Source: Smithella sp. PtaU1.Bin162 (GTDB taxonomy: Bacteria; Desulfobacterota; Syntrophia; Syntrophales; Smithellaceae). From it: a stretch of DNA of 56,409 nt. The position numbers and the translations under genes are program-made. The notes beneath the pieces were generated by a model that was given only the letters and a program-made list of their open reading frames with translations, had not been told where the DNA came from and ran no database searches. Where the stretch lies: contig MVRV01000063.1 of the NCBI GenBank assembly GCA_002068015.1, positions 1 through 56,409 of the forward strand, written 5' to 3'. This document shows positions 26,275-33,668 of this stretch, one piece after another; the stretch's first letter is position 1, and every line of letters begins with the position of its first letter.

Positions 26275-26397
26275 CTTTTTTCACCCAAAAATATGAAGCT
26301 CACTAACATAAAAAAAAGCCGCTGTCTATGGATAAATATTTCGCTTGTTCATTCGTAAACCGTTTGATTTTGCAAGATAATTTCGAATCATAAATTC

Positions 26398-26425
26398 TTG
26401 ACAGACACATGCTTTATAATATACA
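26398..26425 (+). promoter_or_regulatory. Probable promoter of the RdgC-like gene
   Basis: TTGACA (26398-26403), a 16-base spacer and TATACA (26420-26425), 26 bases before the ATG at 26451. A perfect TATAAT at 26415-26420 is only 11 bases from the -35 box and is probably not the one used with it. Confidence 0.6.
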
Positions 26426-26450
26426 TGTAGCCTCATGTGAGGTGCTTACT

Positions 26451-27530
26451 ATGGGTTTACTTAAAGGCAATTTTTCTTTTGCACGATTTCATGTAACAGG
26501 TCCATTGCCAAAAGCGTTTTTAAATTTTGTTGAAAGCCGGATTAAAGCCAATTCTTTCCGGGAAACACTAAAATCTGCTGAAGAAAAACGATCGGGCTGG
26601 GTCTCCGTAATGGATATTTTGGATGCTGATTTTGATAAAGCCAGTTATGCACTGGGGAACTATCTCATCTTTTCCCTGCGCATCGATCGTAAAATAATTC
26701 CACCTAAACTGCTGAAGATCAAAATTTTGGAGGAAGAGCGGCAATTTCTCGCCCAAACCGGTAAAACCCGTATTCACAAGCAGATGGCCGACGGCATTAA
26801 AGACAAAGTAAAGCTGGAACTTCTTTCCCGGCTTGACCCGGTGCCGTCCTTTTATGATGTCTGCTGGGCATTGGGGAAAAATACAGTTTATTTTTCTTCA
26901 CTTTCCGACAAAATAACGGATGACTTTATTGATTTATTTAAAAAAACTTTTTCTCTGGGACTTACCCGCAAATTGCCTCAGGATCATGAGCTCGTTGCAA
27001 AAAATGTTGCCGCAGGATCTGCAAAGCAGGCAGAGGAGGCTCTTGTCGGCCGCGAGTTTATGACCTGGCTCTGGTTTAAATCGGAAGAACGCAACGGCAG
27101 AATAAGCCTGCCTCGCGGCAATGAAGTCGAGCTCAATTTTGCAAGGAGAATTGCCCTTGCGGCCGGTGAAGGCGAATATTCGCAGGGTGTCGCCTGCCAT
27201 GGAATTCATTCCGAGCTCACCGAAGGCAAGGAAGCCATACGGCAAGGTAAAAAAGTCACCGAAGCGGGAATTCGCCTCATTGCCGATCAAAACGAATGGG
27301 AATTCACGCTGAAAGCGGACAATTTCCATTTCCAGTCTTTAAAACTTCCTCCGGCGGAATGGCAGGAGACGTCAGAAGATCAATCCGGAAAACTGCTGGA
27401 GAGGATTTACCTTATCGAAAATGCCGCCGGAATAATTGACGAACTTTATAATGAATTTCTCTCCATTCACTATTCACCCCGCTGGGACGAAAATGAAATG
27501 AAGCTCGTCACCAAATGGCTGCACCAATAG
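26451..27530 (+). CDS. RdgC-like recombination-associated protein
   Basis: A 359-residue soluble protein resembling the RdgC family (ring-shaped double-stranded DNA binding protein that limits RecA). Family-like features are the N-terminal FARFHVTGPLP, the GWVSVMDILD segment, a basic central LKDEV-type stretch (MADGIKDKVKLELLSR) and GREFMTWLWFKSE, a block common in RdgC homologues outside enterics. It is some 55 residues longer than E. coli RdgC. The ATG at 26451 follows GAGGTG; the TTG/ATG candidates upstream lie in the promoter. It appears monocistronic, 213 bases from the phasin-like genes. Confidence 0.72.
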   Translation: MGLLKGNFSFARFHVTGPLPKAFLNFVESRIKANSFRETLKSAEEKRSGWVSVMDILDADFDKASYALGNYLIFSLRIDRKIIPPKLLKIKILEEERQFLAQTGKTRIHKQMADGIKDKVKLELLSRLDPVPSFYDVCWALGKNTVYFSSLSDKITDDFIDLFKKTFSLGLTRKLPQDHELVAKNVAAGSAKQAEEALVGREFMTWLWFKSEERNGRISLPRGNEVELNFARRIALAAGEGEYSQGVACHGIHSELTEGKEAIRQGKKVTEAGIRLIADQNEWEFTLKADNFHFQSLKLPPAEWQETSEDQSGKLLERIYLIENAAGIIDELYNEFLSIHYSPRWDENEMKLVTKWLHQ

Positions 27531-27571
27531 GGTCTGTTGTATTAATTACCGGAATGACTGTGTTTTCGGGG

Positions 27572-27600
27572 TTGATGTTTTTTTGTATTTATTATATCAT
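27572..27600 (+). promoter_or_regulatory. Possible promoter of the phasin-like genes
   Basis: TTGATG (27572-27577), a 17-base spacer and TATCAT (27595-27600), about 140 bases before the first phasin-like start. The leader downstream has a perfect hairpin CAACAGC-CAAC-GCTGTTG (27646-27663). Confidence 0.45.
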
Positions 27601-27742
27601 ATACTTAATTTCACATGCTGATTCATAAAAATCATGAAAATTCAGCAACAGCCAACGCTGTTGATAAATGTATCATTAAACAAGCCAACACAGCGAAAAA
27701 AAACCGGAAACCGAAAGCAAATGCTCGAAAGGAGGTTACACG

Positions 27743-28036
27743 ATGGATCAAAAACAAATTGCCAAACAAATGATGGATTTTAACAAGGCGGCATTTGACA
27801 ACACTTTCAACGCCATGACAATCCTGCAGGATCAAACGGAAAAACTTGTCTTTCGCTTTTTAGATAAAGCCCCCTGGTTTCCGGAAGACGGAAAGAAGGC
27901 CATCAATGACTGGGTACGCGCCTATAAAAAAGGCCGTGAAGACTTCAAATCCGCAGCCGATGAAAGCTACAAAAAAGTAAACGATTATTTCGCCAAAGCG
28001 GAAAAGGAAGAAACACCAAAATCCGGGAAAAAATAA
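27743..28036 (+). CDS. Phasin-like protein 1
   Basis: A 97-residue helical protein, MDQKQIAKQMMDFNKAAFDN and onward, with aromatic and amphipathic stretches (DKAPWFPEDGKKAINDWVRAYKKGREDFK) and a lysine-rich tail. This resembles phasin-family proteins that coat polyhydroxyalkanoate granules; the reading is moderately sure. A very strong ribosome site (AAAGGAGG) suggests abundant expression. It is the first of two tandem paralogues, 30 bases apart, sharing QIAKQM, FNK, AFDN and a Pro-containing loop. No polyhydroxyalkanoate synthase is in the window. Confidence 0.65.
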   Translation: MDQKQIAKQMMDFNKAAFDNTFNAMTILQDQTEKLVFRFLDKAPWFPEDGKKAINDWVRAYKKGREDFKSAADESYKKVNDYFAKAEKEETPKSGKK

Positions 28037-28066
28037 TAATCCGGAAAATGTATTCTGGAGGATGCA

Positions 28067-28330
28067 ATGGATACAAAACAAATCGCCAAACAAATGATCG
28101 CCTTCAATAAGACTGCTTTTGATAATAATTTTAATGCAATGAAGACATTGCATGACCAGATGGAACGGGTGATCAATAAATTTTGGGAAAAAACACCTAT
28201 GTTCCCCGAAGAAGGCAAAAAGGCTGTCGCCGAATGGATGAAGTCATACAAAAAAGGCTGTGAAGATTATAAAAAGATAGTGGATGAAAATTTCAAAAAA
28301 GTGGAAGATTTTTTCAACGAGCACAGCTAA
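28067..28330 (+). CDS. Phasin-like protein 2
   Basis: An 87-residue paralogue of the preceding protein (MDTKQIAKQMIAFNKTAFDN, then FWEKTPMFPEEGKKAVAEWM), again all-helical and highly charged, with a shorter tail. A strong ribosome site (TGGAGGATG) precedes it. About half the residues match between the two copies, so the duplication is old. It probably works as a heteromer or alternative coat with copy 1, an inference from pairing. Two perfect hairpins lie after its stop. Confidence 0.65.
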   Translation: MDTKQIAKQMIAFNKTAFDNNFNAMKTLHDQMERVINKFWEKTPMFPEEGKKAVAEWMKSYKKGCEDYKKIVDENFKKVEDFFNEHS

Positions 28331-28408
28331 CAGCTTTTTCCCCGCAATTCCCGGTGGAATAGTCTCTGCGCCAAACTAAACTTCTGGGGCATATTTCTTT
28401 CCGGTGCC

Positions 28409-28432
28409 TTAATTTCAGAATACTGAAATTAA
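28409..28432. terminator. First of two tandem hairpins after the phasin-like genes
   Basis: TTAATTTCAG-AATA-CTGAAATTAA is a perfect 10-bp stem with a 4-base loop. It lies between convergent genes. No T-run follows, so it may protect the transcript end rather than terminate alone. Confidence 0.5.
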
Positions 28433-28438
28433 CCGTGT

Positions 28439-28462
28439 ATAAGGAAGATAAAGCTTCCTTAT
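28439..28462. terminator. Second tandem hairpin after the phasin-like genes
   Basis: ATAAGGAAG-ATAAAG-CTTCCTTAT is a perfect 9-bp stem with a 6-base loop, 6 bases after the first hairpin. A run of eight T residues follows only 28 bases later (near 28490), so standard intrinsic termination is uncertain. Confidence 0.45.
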
Positions 28463-28497
28463 GCAGAAATTGTTTTAAAGTTCCGGATGATTTTTTT

Positions 28498-29154
28498 TCA
28501 GGGCTCGAGATACGGCTGCATGATTGTCTGCAGCATCAGTCTCTGATCTTCGAAATCAGATGCTGATTGCAGCGGCGGCAGGTGAATTCTTTCTCCGAAA
28601 TTAATGATCACTCGAGAAAACGGTTTAGGGAGCATAAACTTATCCCAGCTGTGAAAATACCACGCCTTTTCCGCCTTCACAAAAATGGGCACAATAACCG
28701 CCCCTGTTGCCTGAGCCATACTGATTATACCGGATTTGACCACACCGGCAGGACCACGGGGCCCATCCAGAATATGACCAGCCAGACCATGACCGGGCTT
28801 GGTTAACCTCGCCACCATTTCCTTAAGGGCGACTCCGCCGTCGCGGGAAGAAGAACCACGAACAGTGTGCCAGCCGGTCTGTTCGGCAATATTGGCGATG
28901 ATTTCGCCGTCGCGGCTCTGAGAGATCATGAGACTTGGAAAATACTTTTTATACCTTTTAAAGTGACGAATAACGGAAAAGAATTGTTGATGCCAGGCAC
29001 AAAGTATAACACGCCTTCCTTGCTCCAGATCATTTAGCCATTCATTTTCATTCACGACCGTCAGGCGAAAAGTTGCACAATAGAAATGCACTATCCGGCA
29101 TAAAATTTTGCCGGCCAGTTTTGTTGTCGCCAAATTGCGCAGTTTTTTAAACAT
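28498..29154 (-). CDS. Lysophospholipid acyltransferase-like protein (DUF374)
   Basis: A 218-residue protein of the DUF374/LPLAT type. Recognisable elements are AWHQQFFSVIRHFKRYK (acyltransferase His region), ISQSRDGEIIANI, VRGSSSRDGGVALKEM, DGPRGPAGVVKSGI and PIFVKAEKAWYFHSWDKFMLP. It is probably peripheral to the inner membrane and may add acyl chains to lipid A or other lipids. No full-length transmembrane segment is evident. It faces the phasin genes convergently and shares a 146-base divergent region with the kinase fusion. Confidence 0.85.
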   Translation of the reverse strand: MFKKLRNLATTKLAGKILCRIVHFYCATFRLTVVNENEWLNDLEQGRRVILCAWHQQFFSVIRHFKRYKKYFPSLMISQSRDGEIIANIAEQTGWHTVRGSSSRDGGVALKEMVARLTKPGHGLAGHILDGPRGPAGVVKSGIISMAQATGAVIVPIFVKAEKAWYFHSWDKFMLPKPFSRVIINFGERIHLPPLQSASDFEDQRLMLQTIMQPYLEP

Positions 29155-29300
29155 TTATTCATCCCGGAATTGATATTGATTAAGCAAAGCATGAATAGCC
29201 GGGAAGCACAAGGATAAATATATTTTTATCTTGATTATCTATTTATGTTTGTTTAGATTTACACATATCTATCGGCATATTGACCTACTGGAGAAATTTT

Positions 29301-30887
29301 ATGACTCATCCCGAACTACTTACTTTTATGAACAACCCGGGCTCCTACCCGCATAAACCCGCTTCCGTCGAACTCGTACAAACTCATATTTCTTATGTGT
29401 TTATTGCCGGGGATGTCGTCTATAAAATAAAAAAACCGGTTAATTTCGGTTTTCTTGATTTCACCGACCTGGCAAAAAGGAAGTTTTACTGCGGCGAAGA
29501 ACTGCGCTTAAATAAACGCCTTGCCCCCGGCATCTATCTTGACGTTGTCCCTCTGGCACAGAATCCGGAAGGAAACATCATCTTCAGCTCTGAAGGGAAA
29601 GTTATTGATTATGCCGTCCGGATGAAAAAATTGCCGCTCGACAATATGTTGAAAACATTGCTCTCCCGCGGCCTGGCCAATGAAAAAATAATAGCTGACG
29701 TAGCCCGCAAAATCGCCGCCTTTCACCAAGTTGCGGAAACGGGGGAACGCATCAACGAAATGGGCAGCCTTGCCACTATCCGCCATAATTCTGAAGAAAA
29801 CTTCACCCAGACTGAAAAATATATAAATACAACCATTCCCGCTTATCAGTATGTTTTTATCAAAGATTACGTGAGTAAATTTCTCACGGAGAAAAAAACA
29901 TTACTGGAAAGAAGAGTGACCGATTCAAAAATCCGCGATTGCCATGGCGATTTGCATCTGGAACACATCTGTGTGGACAATGATGAAATAATTATTTTTG
30001 ACTGTATTGAATTTAATGAACGTTTCCGTTTCGCTGATGTTGCCGCCGAAGTTGCTTTTTTAACCATGGATCTTGATTTCAACGGCTACCCCAAGCAGGC
30101 CGAATTTTTTGTAAAATCTTATCTTCAATATGCAAAAGACACCGACCTGCCGCACTTGCTCAATTTCTACCGCTGTTATTATGCCTATGTCCGGGGCAAG
30201 GTAATAAGTTTCCGGCTTGATCAAAAAGATATTCCGGCGGATGAACGGGCTGAAATCACTAAAACCGCCGGCCGTTACTTTGATCTGGCTTATCAATACG
30301 CCGTTTGTCTGGAGAATCCGGCCCTGATTTTAACCGCCGGACTCATGGGATCGGGAAAAAGTTACCAGGCGCGTCACTTAGCCGCAAGCCTCCGGGCCGA
30401 GATAATCCGTACCGACGTTCTGCGCAAAGAACTCTTGAATATCAACCCCACGGACCGGCATCATGTAGGGTTTGGTGAGGAGATTTACTCCGCTGATGTT
30501 TCCCGCCGTACTTACGGCAAAGCTTACGAACTGGCCGCAGCAATGATTAAGGCGGGCAAACCGGTCATTATTGATGCTTCATTTAAAAGCCGCACCGAAC
30601 GTCAGGAGGCTGTGGAGCTTTCCCGTAATCTTGGTGTCCCTTTTTACATGATCGAATGCATCTGCCGCGATGAAATCATCAAAATGCGGCTGGATAAGAG
30701 AGCACGGGAAAAAGACAACGCCTCGGACGGCCGCTGGGAAATATATGCGGCACAAAAAAAAGATTTTGATGAAATCAATGAAATACCGGCGGACCGGCAT
30801 TTTAAAATCGATACTGCAGAAAATGCTGAAAACAGAAGACAGGAAATTATTCGCCGGATCAAACTGGGGAAACAATCATCCGGCTGA
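29301..30887 (+). CDS. Two-domain kinase: aminoglycoside phosphotransferase-like + AAA/P-loop kinase
   Basis: A 528-residue cytoplasmic fusion. The N-terminal half (to about residue 330) has a phosphotransferase fold with CHGDLHLEHICVDNDEIIIFDCIEFNERF, the catalytic HGDLHxxHI and metal-binding Asp. The C-terminal half is a P-loop kinase with LTAGLMGSGKSYQARHLA and VIIDASFKSRTER, as in AAA_33/zeta-toxin-like proteins. Such fusions are common in proteobacteria with an unknown substrate; antibiotic resistance is not implied. The ATG at 29301 follows GGAG at 8 bases; the TTG at 29280 is less likely. Confidence 0.85.
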   Translation: MTHPELLTFMNNPGSYPHKPASVELVQTHISYVFIAGDVVYKIKKPVNFGFLDFTDLAKRKFYCGEELRLNKRLAPGIYLDVVPLAQNPEGNIIFSSEGKVIDYAVRMKKLPLDNMLKTLLSRGLANEKIIADVARKIAAFHQVAETGERINEMGSLATIRHNSEENFTQTEKYINTTIPAYQYVFIKDYVSKFLTEKKTLLERRVTDSKIRDCHGDLHLEHICVDNDEIIIFDCIEFNERFRFADVAAEVAFLTMDLDFNGYPKQAEFFVKSYLQYAKDTDLPHLLNFYRCYYAYVRGKVISFRLDQKDIPADERAEITKTAGRYFDLAYQYAVCLENPALILTAGLMGSGKSYQARHLAASLRAEIIRTDVLRKELLNINPTDRHHVGFGEEIYSADVSRRTYGKAYELAAAMIKAGKPVIIDASFKSRTERQEAVELSRNLGVPFYMIECICRDEIIKMRLDKRAREKDNASDGRWEIYAAQKKDFDEINEIPADRHFKIDTAENAENRRQEIIRRIKLGKQSSG

Positions 30888-30948
30888 CGGTAATACGTTT
30901 TGCGGAATTTACGGGATTGACGTTATTCGGCTTTAGAGGGGCAATTTT

Positions 30949-31665
30949 TTAAGGTTTTTTCTTCTGCTTTTCCCCGGCATCCTTTTTTACTTTTTCTTCT
31001 TCGGCAAGCTTTCTTTTAGTTTCATTGATATAGTATTCTATTTTATAATCAAGGCCGATGTTGGCATAATTCCGTGCAATATTTTCAAACCGGCCCAGCG
31101 CGGCCTGATATTTTTTCTGTTTGAAATAGAACCGGCCAACATAAAACTCCTGTTCGGCAATTTCCTGCTTGCATTCGCGCAACAATTTTCCGGCCGCCAC
31201 GGAAAACTTGCTGTCCGGAAAACGGGTTATCAGCCGTTCAAATTCTATTCTGGCTTTTATGGTTTCCGTTTGATCGCGGTCAATTGTCCCTTTAAGGTTA
31301 TAATGACACATCCCCAGCTGATAAAGGACATAGGGGATATTCTCATTATTCGGATGCATGTTGAGGAATTCATTATAAGCATTTTCCGCTTCCATATACT
31401 GTTTATCGGTAAAAAATGAGTCGGCAATACCCAGTTCGGCCAGTATAGCCAGAGAATGCAGGGGATGTTCATCTTTCAATCTTGTAAAATATTCCCGGGC
31501 CTTTTTGTAATAACCATCCTGAAATTCAGAGGCGCCACGGGCATAAAGAGCCTCCGGCACATTTTTGACCATGGGATCCCTGCGAAACAGGGAACAAGCG
31601 CTGATGCAGCACAGGAGAAGCAATACAAGAAAAATTACCCCGGATTTTATTCTCTTTCCCGCCAT
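30949..31665 (-). CDS. bamD: Outer membrane assembly lipoprotein BamD
   Basis: A 238-residue lipoprotein of the BAM complex that inserts beta-barrel proteins into the outer membrane. The signal and lipobox end LLLLCCISAC. The mature protein contains several TPR repeats: EALYARGASEFQDGYYKKAREYFTRL, AELGIADSFFTDKQYMEAENAYNEFL, and further pairs to about residue 215. A Lys-rich tail follows. The ATG at 31665 is preferred; a GTG three bases earlier is possible. It follows trxA on the same strand, six bases after its stop. Confidence 0.9.
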   Translation of the reverse strand: MAGKRIKSGVIFLVLLLLCCISACSLFRRDPMVKNVPEALYARGASEFQDGYYKKAREYFTRLKDEHPLHSLAILAELGIADSFFTDKQYMEAENAYNEFLNMHPNNENIPYVLYQLGMCHYNLKGTIDRDQTETIKARIEFERLITRFPDSKFSVAAGKLLRECKQEIAEQEFYVGRFYFKQKKYQAALGRFENIARNYANIGLDYKIEYYINETKRKLAEEEKVKKDAGEKQKKKP

Positions 31666-31671
31666 CACTGC

Positions 31672-32001
31672 CTACAGAGCCTTCCTGACCAGGTTTTCCA
31701 GTTTTTCTTTGGGAACAAGGCCGACTATTGTATCTACAGCTTGCCCGTCCTTAAAAAGAATAAGAGTGGGAATGCTGCGCACATTAAAGTTAATTGCCGT
31801 TTTCTGACTGTCATCAACATTCAGCTTCATGACTTTCACGCCGTCCTTAAACTGTTCCGCCAACTCTTCCACAATCGGGCCGATAGCTTTGCAGGGACCG
31901 CACCAGGGTGCCCAGAAATCAACCAGCACCGGTTTAGTGCTTTTTAATACCTCGGCGGCAAAGTTATCGTCGGTAGCTGCGGTTATATACTGATTACTCA
32001 T
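31672..32001 (-). CDS. trxA: Thioredoxin
   Basis: A 109-residue cytoplasmic disulfide reductant with the active site WAPWCGPCKAIGP, the cis-Pro region SIPTLILFKDG and a correct length. It reduces ribonucleotide reductase and other partners (known for the family). It is directly followed by bamD and probably shares a transcript. A Shine-Dalgarno of AGGAGG precedes the ATG. No thioredoxin reductase is seen in the window. Confidence 0.95.
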   Translation of the reverse strand: MSNQYITAATDDNFAAEVLKSTKPVLVDFWAPWCGPCKAIGPIVEELAEQFKDGVKVMKLNVDDSQKTAINFNVRSIPTLILFKDGQAVDTIVGLVPKEKLENLVRKAL

Positions 32002-32205
32002 TTCCTGTACCTCCTTCTCTTCAGGTAGGGTAATTTTATGTCATATCAGCGAGAAAAAAGTCAACCGCTATTTGACGGAACTTTTTGATTGCCAAACAAG
32101 CAATTGTTTTATATTACTTATCCGTCTTTAACCGGCAGCAGATACTTAAGATTTATACGGTAATAACAAACTGGGACATATCTCTTAAAAAAACAAGGAG
32201 GAATT

Positions 32206-32916
32206 ATGGCTCTTCTGGGAGTAATTTCCGGCACGATAATAGTGGAAAAAAGTAATTTGCTGAAAAACTGCCGGAATGTTGCAATAGAAAACGAGTTTGG
32301 GAAATCATTTGCCTTCGTAAACGATAAAATAGCCCTGATTCCCCGGCACGGCAATGATCCCGCAAATCATATTCTGCCGCATTCGATCAATTCCCGCGCC
32401 AATTTAAAGGCACTTTTGGATCTGGGTGCAGCGGAAGTAGTGGGAATCAACTCCACCGGCTCATTAAAAAGTAATTTGCATCCCGGAATGATTGTAATTC
32501 CGGATGATTTTATTCTGCTTGCGGCCGCTCCCGCCGTTCATCAAAACAAAGCCGTTCATATTACCCCGTCACTTAATGACAAAGTACGGCGGAAGCTGAT
32601 TACCGCGGCCGGTAACCGTGGAGTTCCGGTAATACAGCAGGGAACTTACTGGCAGACGATCGGACCGCGCCTGGAAACAAAAGCGGAAATCCGTATGATG
32701 GCGAATTATGCGGATCTGGTGGGCATGACGATGGCCTCGGAGGCGGTAATTGCACAGGAGCTCGATCTGCCTTATGCTTCGGCCTGTTCTATTGATAATT
32801 ACGGCAACGGGCTTACGGAAAAACCTCTGAGTTTGGAGGCAATTCTCGCCGGAGCGCGGAAAAATGCGGATTTAATGATACAGTTGATCCAGGGCTATCT
32901 GGAATTAGGCTCTTAA
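32206..32916 (+). CDS. Purine nucleoside/5'-methylthioadenosine phosphorylase family protein
   Basis: A 236-residue nucleoside phosphorylase of the PNP/MTAP type that cleaves a purine nucleoside with phosphate. Visible motifs are GTI at the start, FVNDKIALIPRHGND (phosphate-binding His), GINSTGSLKSNLHPGMIVIPDDF, GPRLETKAEIRMMA and LVGMTMASEAVIAQELDLPYA (purine-binding Met/Glu). The closest group is S-methyl-5'-thioinosine phosphorylase/MTA phosphorylase, but the exact substrate is not decided by the motifs. It has a strong ribosome site (AAGGAGGAA) and appears monocistronic. Confidence 0.87.
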   Translation: MALLGVISGTIIVEKSNLLKNCRNVAIENEFGKSFAFVNDKIALIPRHGNDPANHILPHSINSRANLKALLDLGAAEVVGINSTGSLKSNLHPGMIVIPDDFILLAAAPAVHQNKAVHITPSLNDKVRRKLITAAGNRGVPVIQQGTYWQTIGPRLETKAEIRMMANYADLVGMTMASEAVIAQELDLPYASACSIDNYGNGLTEKPLSLEAILAGARKNADLMIQLIQGYLELGS

Positions 32917-33011
32917 GAAAAAACACGCCACCCTCAGGCGATATCAACTCCAAAGGCCTTTCGGGCAACAGGCCGTTTGGAAATTCAAGATGAGTTTATT
33001 TTCTTTACCGG

Positions 33012-33464
33012 TTATTTTGCGCCGAGTGACGGTTCCATCGCCGAAAGCGCTTTTGTGTCCAGCGTCTGGAACCCGTGCTTTTCCAGGAGTTTCTCCGTTT
33101 TTTCCATTTGATCCACATCCACGACAAACACCGCTTTTTTAGAACTCTCCAGAACAAAGCCGTAGGCATTGTTGATATTGACGGACTCGCGGTAAAGCAA
33201 CTGAGTAAGGCTGTCGAGTCCGCCCGGTTTGTCGGGAATAAGGACGGCCAGAACTCCCCGCAGATGCACGGTCATTCCCGCTTTGGAAAGCGCAGCCTCC
33301 GCCCGCTTAGGGTCATCAACAATCAGATTAACAACACCGAAAGTATCCGAGGTCGATATCGTCGTCGCCCGGATGCTGATATTTTCCCTGGCCAGCACAG
33401 AGGTGACGGAAGCCAGCTTCCCCGGTTTATTCTCTGCAAAAATGGACAGTTGATAAGCAACCAT
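33012..33464 (-). CDS. Tandem ACT-domain regulatory protein
   Basis: A 150-residue protein with two ACT domains: residues 1-70 (QLSIFAENKPGKLASVTSVLARENISIRA) and 72-145 (LIPDKPGGLDSLTQLLYRESVNINNAYGF). Both hold the Gly-containing turn that binds amino acids or similar ligands. Such proteins are usually encoded beside phenylacetate-CoA ligase, as here, and may sense an aromatic acid. It starts with MVAYQLS after GGAGAAG. It lies 204 bases beyond paaK, separated by the 141-bp hairpin element, and the two may still be one unit. Confidence 0.85.
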   Translation of the reverse strand: MVAYQLSIFAENKPGKLASVTSVLARENISIRATTISTSDTFGVVNLIVDDPKRAEAALSKAGMTVHLRGVLAVLIPDKPGGLDSLTQLLYRESVNINNAYGFVLESSKKAVFVVDVDQMEKTEKLLEKHGFQTLDTKALSAMEPSLGAK

Positions 33465-33525
33465 AGTCTTCTCCTGGATTGAGCATCATTAATTATGTGA
33501 TTTTAAAATCCCTGCAACTAATTTT

Positions 33526-33666
33526 TGATGATGACTAAAATGCCTCAGAGGCAAGACGCGCAAGTTTCGCGGAGTGAGGCGTACTTTTGCGTACGCCGCA
33601 GCGACACGAAACGCATCCGGCATTCGCCGGATTTACTTCGCATATGAGCATTTTAGCGCATCATCA
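33526..33666. repeat. 141-bp multi-hairpin palindromic element (repeat-like)
   Basis: The outer arms TGATGATGACTAAAATGC (33526-33543) and GCATTTTAGCGCATCATCA (33648-33666) are complementary save one bulge. Inside are GTTTCG/CGAAAC, GGCGTAC-TTTTGC-GTACGCC (33578-33597) and ATCCGGC-ATTC-GCCGGAT (33615-33632), all perfect. The element ends two bases before the paaK stop codon. It looks like a dispersed REP/MITE-type element or structured RNA; no second copy was noticed in the window. Confidence 0.7.
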
Positions 33667-33668
33667 CC

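Noticed and set aside
26415-26420. A perfect TATAAT as -10 box for the RdgC-like gene
   Set aside because: It is only 11 bases from the TTGACA box; the TATACA at 26420 gives a better 16-base spacing.
29301-30887. Considered the APH-like kinase fusion as an antibiotic resistance gene
   Set aside because: Fusions with a P-loop kinase are widespread in chromosomes of non-resistant bacteria and no resistance context is visible.
32950-32980. CCAAAGGCCT and AGGCCGTTTGG as a terminator after the nucleoside phosphorylase gene
   Set aside because: The stem needs a bulge and no T-run follows, so it is not convincing.
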